The notes below the pieces were generated by a model. That model worked only from the letters and a program-made list of their open reading frames with translations, was not told the origin of the DNA and made no database searches. Shown here piece after piece: positions 34,801 to 36,099 of a DNA stretch of 36,099 nucleotides. Numbering within the stretch: the first letter of the stretch is position 1; the number at the start of each line of letters is the position of its first letter. The DNA comes from Buchnera aphidicola (Takecallis taiwana) (GTDB lineage Bacteria > Pseudomonadota > Gammaproteobacteria > Enterobacterales > Enterobacteriaceae): assembly GCF_039355125.1 (NCBI RefSeq), contig NZ_CP134979.1, forward strand, positions 1-36,099, read 5' to 3'. The position numbers and the translations under genes were made by a program.

Positions 34801-35870
34801 TCAGATGCTGGGTCCATTTTTAATGTTTTTGAAATATATGGCCCTCGATTATCACGATTTGTAAAAATCGTTTCTATAGTACAGATATTATTTTTTTTTA
34901 TTTTTTTGATATATTCTGCTGTCAGTTTTGTGTTTGCAGGAACAAGATTTTTTTTATTTTTTGAATCATAATAATCTTTAGAAACAATTTTACCGATTAA
35001 ATGTTCGATTGGTACTGGTGTTGATGTAATATTTTCTTTTTTTAACATTTTAATATGTTGATTATTAATTTTTTCTCCTTTTTTAATGTAGATAATATTC
35101 TTATGAATAATATTGAATGATATTTTTTCATTTTTTAATATCGTAGGTTCAAATTCTAAATAGATTTTATTATTAATAAATCGGTAAATCATTTTATCAA
35201 AAAATAAATTTAAAATTTCTGTGGTATTGTATCCTAAAGCACGTAATATGATACTAACTGGAATTTTCTTACGTCGATCAATACGTGCAAATAAATTGTC
35301 TTTATGGTCAAATTCAAAATCTAACCAAGAACCTCGATATGGTATAATTCTAGCATTGTACAACGTTTTTCCAGATGAGTGTGTTTTTCCTTTATCATTA
35401 TCAAAAAATACTCCTGGACTTCTGTGAAGTTGCGATACGACGACTCTTTCAGTTCCATTGATAATAAATGTTCCATTATTCGTCATAATCGGTATTTCAC
35501 CCATATATACTTCTTGTTCTTTTATATTTTTAATATTTTCTTTTTTTCCATCTGGTTCATATATTATTAATCGTAACGTTGCACGTACCGATATAGAATA
35601 TGTTGTACCTCTAATTTGACATTCCCTAGCGTTAAATATTGGTGTTCCTAGGAAATAATCAACATATTGTAATTCTGCATTATTATTATAACTTTTAATT
35701 GGAAAGATAGATTGAAAAACTGATTCTAAACCTTTTTGACCTGTTTTATCTTTTTGAATAAATTTCTTATAAGATTTTATTTGTACAGAAAGGAGATAGG
35801 GAATATCTAACACTGTTACATATTTTCCAAAATCTTTCCGAATGCGTTTTTTTTCAGTTTCAGAATACAC
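31845..35870 (-). CDS. rpoB: RNA polymerase subunit beta
   Basis: Beta forms the other half of the active centre. The 1341 residues match E. coli (1342). Conserved blocks are [20 protein letters not shown], the rifampicin region [38 protein letters not shown], the [15 protein letters not shown] active-site region, [14 protein letters not shown] and the C-terminal [19 protein letters not shown]. The start is read as GTG at 35870-35868. It aligns with valine 2 of the family (E. coli MVYSYTEKK), and the codon where ATG should lie is ATA. One residue in the rifampicin region differs (proline to isoleucine after LG). A GGG motif lies about 9 bases upstream of the GTG. Confidence 0.96.
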   Translation of the reverse strand: MYSETEKKRIRKDFGKYVTVLDIPYLLSVQIKSYKKFIQKDKTGQKGLESVFQSIFPIKSYNNNAELQYVDYFLGTPIFNARECQIRGTTYSISVRATLRLIIYEPDGKKENIKNIKEQEVYMGEIPIMTNNGTFIINGTERVVVSQLHRSPGVFFDNDKGKTHSSGKTLYNARIIPYRGSWLDFEFDHKDNLFARIDRRKKIPVSIILRALGYNTTEILNLFFDKMIYRFINNKIYLEFEPTILKNEKISFNIIHKNIIYIKKGEKINNQHIKMLKKENITSTPVPIEHLIGKIVSKDYYDSKNKKNLVPANTKLTAEYIKKIKKNNICTIETIFTNRDNRGPYISKTLKMDPASDTTSALIEIYRIMRPGEPPTKEASEHLFENLFFSEDRYDLSSVGRMKFDNALCKNKKTKKSVLSKNDIIAVIRKLINIRDGKGKIDDIDHLGNRRIRSIGEMIENQFRIGLIRVERTIRDRLSLGDLDTLMPQDIINSKPISAVVKEFFTSSQLSQFMDQNNPLSEITHKRRISALGIGGLTRERAGFEVRDVHPTHYGRICPIETPEGPNIGLINSLALYAKINKYGFLETPYRQVQHGIVTNHIHYLSAIEENNYIIAQASTKLGLKGELLNPLITCRFQGESNLFPKNKIHYMDVSAQQTVSVGASLIPFLEHDDANRALMGANMQRQAIPTMKAEKPLVGTGIERAVAVDSGVTVVAKRSGTVQHVDSSRIIIKVDDNKITSEEAGIDIYNLIKYTRSNQNTCINQVPCIQIGDKISKGNVLADGPATDLGELALGQNMRVAFMSWHGYNFEDSILISEKIIHRDQFTTIHIQELSCMARDTKLGPEEISADIPNISESCLSKLDASGIVYIGAEVTEGDILVGKVTPKNESQLTPEEKLLRAIFGEKASDVKDSSLRVPSGISGTVIDVQIFTRNGVEKDKRTLEIENIQIKNIQKELTREFKIFKYYLFERIKNILIKYGISETKLQQMNQEKWYKIGITDQNIAQQINKIFDQYYTFKKEFEKKIDFKKKKIVQGDDLAPGVLKTIKVYLAIKRQIQTGDKIAGRHGNKGVISKINPIEDMPYDKYGIPIDIVLNPLGVPSRMNIGQILETHLGMAAKGIGNKINNMFKTQQSVTNIRNFIQKVFNTGHNIRQKINFNNFSDTEILTLARNYKNGLPIATPVFDGATEQEIKELLKLGGIPQSGQINLFDGRTGNKFDRPVTVGYMYMLKLNHLVDDKMHARSTGSYSLITQQPLGGKAQFGGQRFGEMEVWALEAYGAAYTLQEMLTVKSDDVTGRTKIYKNIVKSNYHMNPGMPESFNVLLREIRSLGINIELDDE

Positions 35871-36061
35871 TATTATACGCCCAATCTTTTAGATAATGGA
35901 TTTATATATATTAAATATAATTTAATATATATAACGTGAATTATAAATATTGTTATTTTTTGCTAACAATAACATGAAATTAACATTTATGTATTATTTT
36001 AGTATATTATAGTTTATAATATTTTTTTATTTTATAATAGTATTATTAATAATATACTATA

Positions 36062-36086
36062 GCTGGTGATACTATATTTCACCAGC
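36062..36086. other. Hairpin in the leader upstream of rpoB
   Basis: GCTGGTGA (36062-36069) pairs perfectly with TCACCAGC (36079-36086) around a nine-base A+T loop, in an otherwise very A+T-rich stretch. It lies about 190 bases upstream of rpoB. In E. coli the rplL-rpoB spacer holds an attenuator and an RNase III site. This may be the equivalent, or the terminator of the preceding gene, which is outside the window. No T run follows on the rpoB-sense strand. Confidence 0.6.
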
Positions 36087-36099
36087 ATTTATATGTTAT

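Overview
The window reads as one end of the chromosome of Buchnera aphidicola, the obligate aphid endosymbiont (Enterobacterales). It is very A+T-rich by eye (not counted), with many poly(A)/poly(T) runs. Gene content is almost wholly housekeeping. The proteins are diverged but full-length relatives of Escherichia coli proteins. The order mnmG - atpBEFHAGDC - gyrB - dnaN - rpmH - rnpA - yidC - mnmE - tRNA-Phe - groESL - efp - dnaC - rsmD - ftsY - rpoH - metE - purH - rpoC - rpoB matches the Buchnera arrangement I know. I cannot name the aphid host from the sequence.
Layout: 1-8518 (+) holds the tRNA-modification gene mnmG and the complete eight-gene F1Fo ATP synthase operon. 8545-12167 (-) holds gyrB and dnaN. 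12168-12474 is a gene-free divergent spacer where dnaA is expected but absent. 12475-16088 (+) holds rpmH, rnpA, yidC and mnmE, followed by tRNA-Phe on the other strand. 16455-19127 (+) holds groES, groEL and efp. 19134-20488 (-) holds dnaC and rsmD. 20591-25137 (+) holds ftsY, rpoH and metE. 25220-26809 (-) is purH. 26988-27497 (+) is a yqhA-family membrane gene. 27624-35870 (-) holds rpoC and rpoB. The last ~230 bases are the leader upstream of rpoB and contain one clean hairpin.
How the genes work together: energy (ATP synthase), replication (gyrase subunit, beta clamp, helicase loader), transcription (beta, beta' and the heat-shock sigma factor), translation and RNA processing (L34, RNase P protein, EF-P, RsmD, MnmE/MnmG, tRNA-Phe), protein folding and targeting (GroESL, YidC, FtsY) and two biosynthetic enzymes (MetE, PurH). 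MnmE and MnmG form one tRNA-modifying complex. FtsY and YidC serve membrane insertion. RpoH probably drives groESL.
What stands out is what is missing or moved rather than a new system. dnaA is absent from its usual slot next to dnaN. hupA is absent between purH and rpoC, and yqhA occupies that slot, although in Buchnera yqhA is best known as a gene of the leucine/repA plasmids. Smaller points are an apparent loss of the normal ATG of rpoB, a shortened asparagine-rich linker in FtsY, a lysine-rich replacement of the RpoC tail, and long poly(A) tracts inside essential genes. I found no mobile element, CRISPR array, prophage or toxin system.
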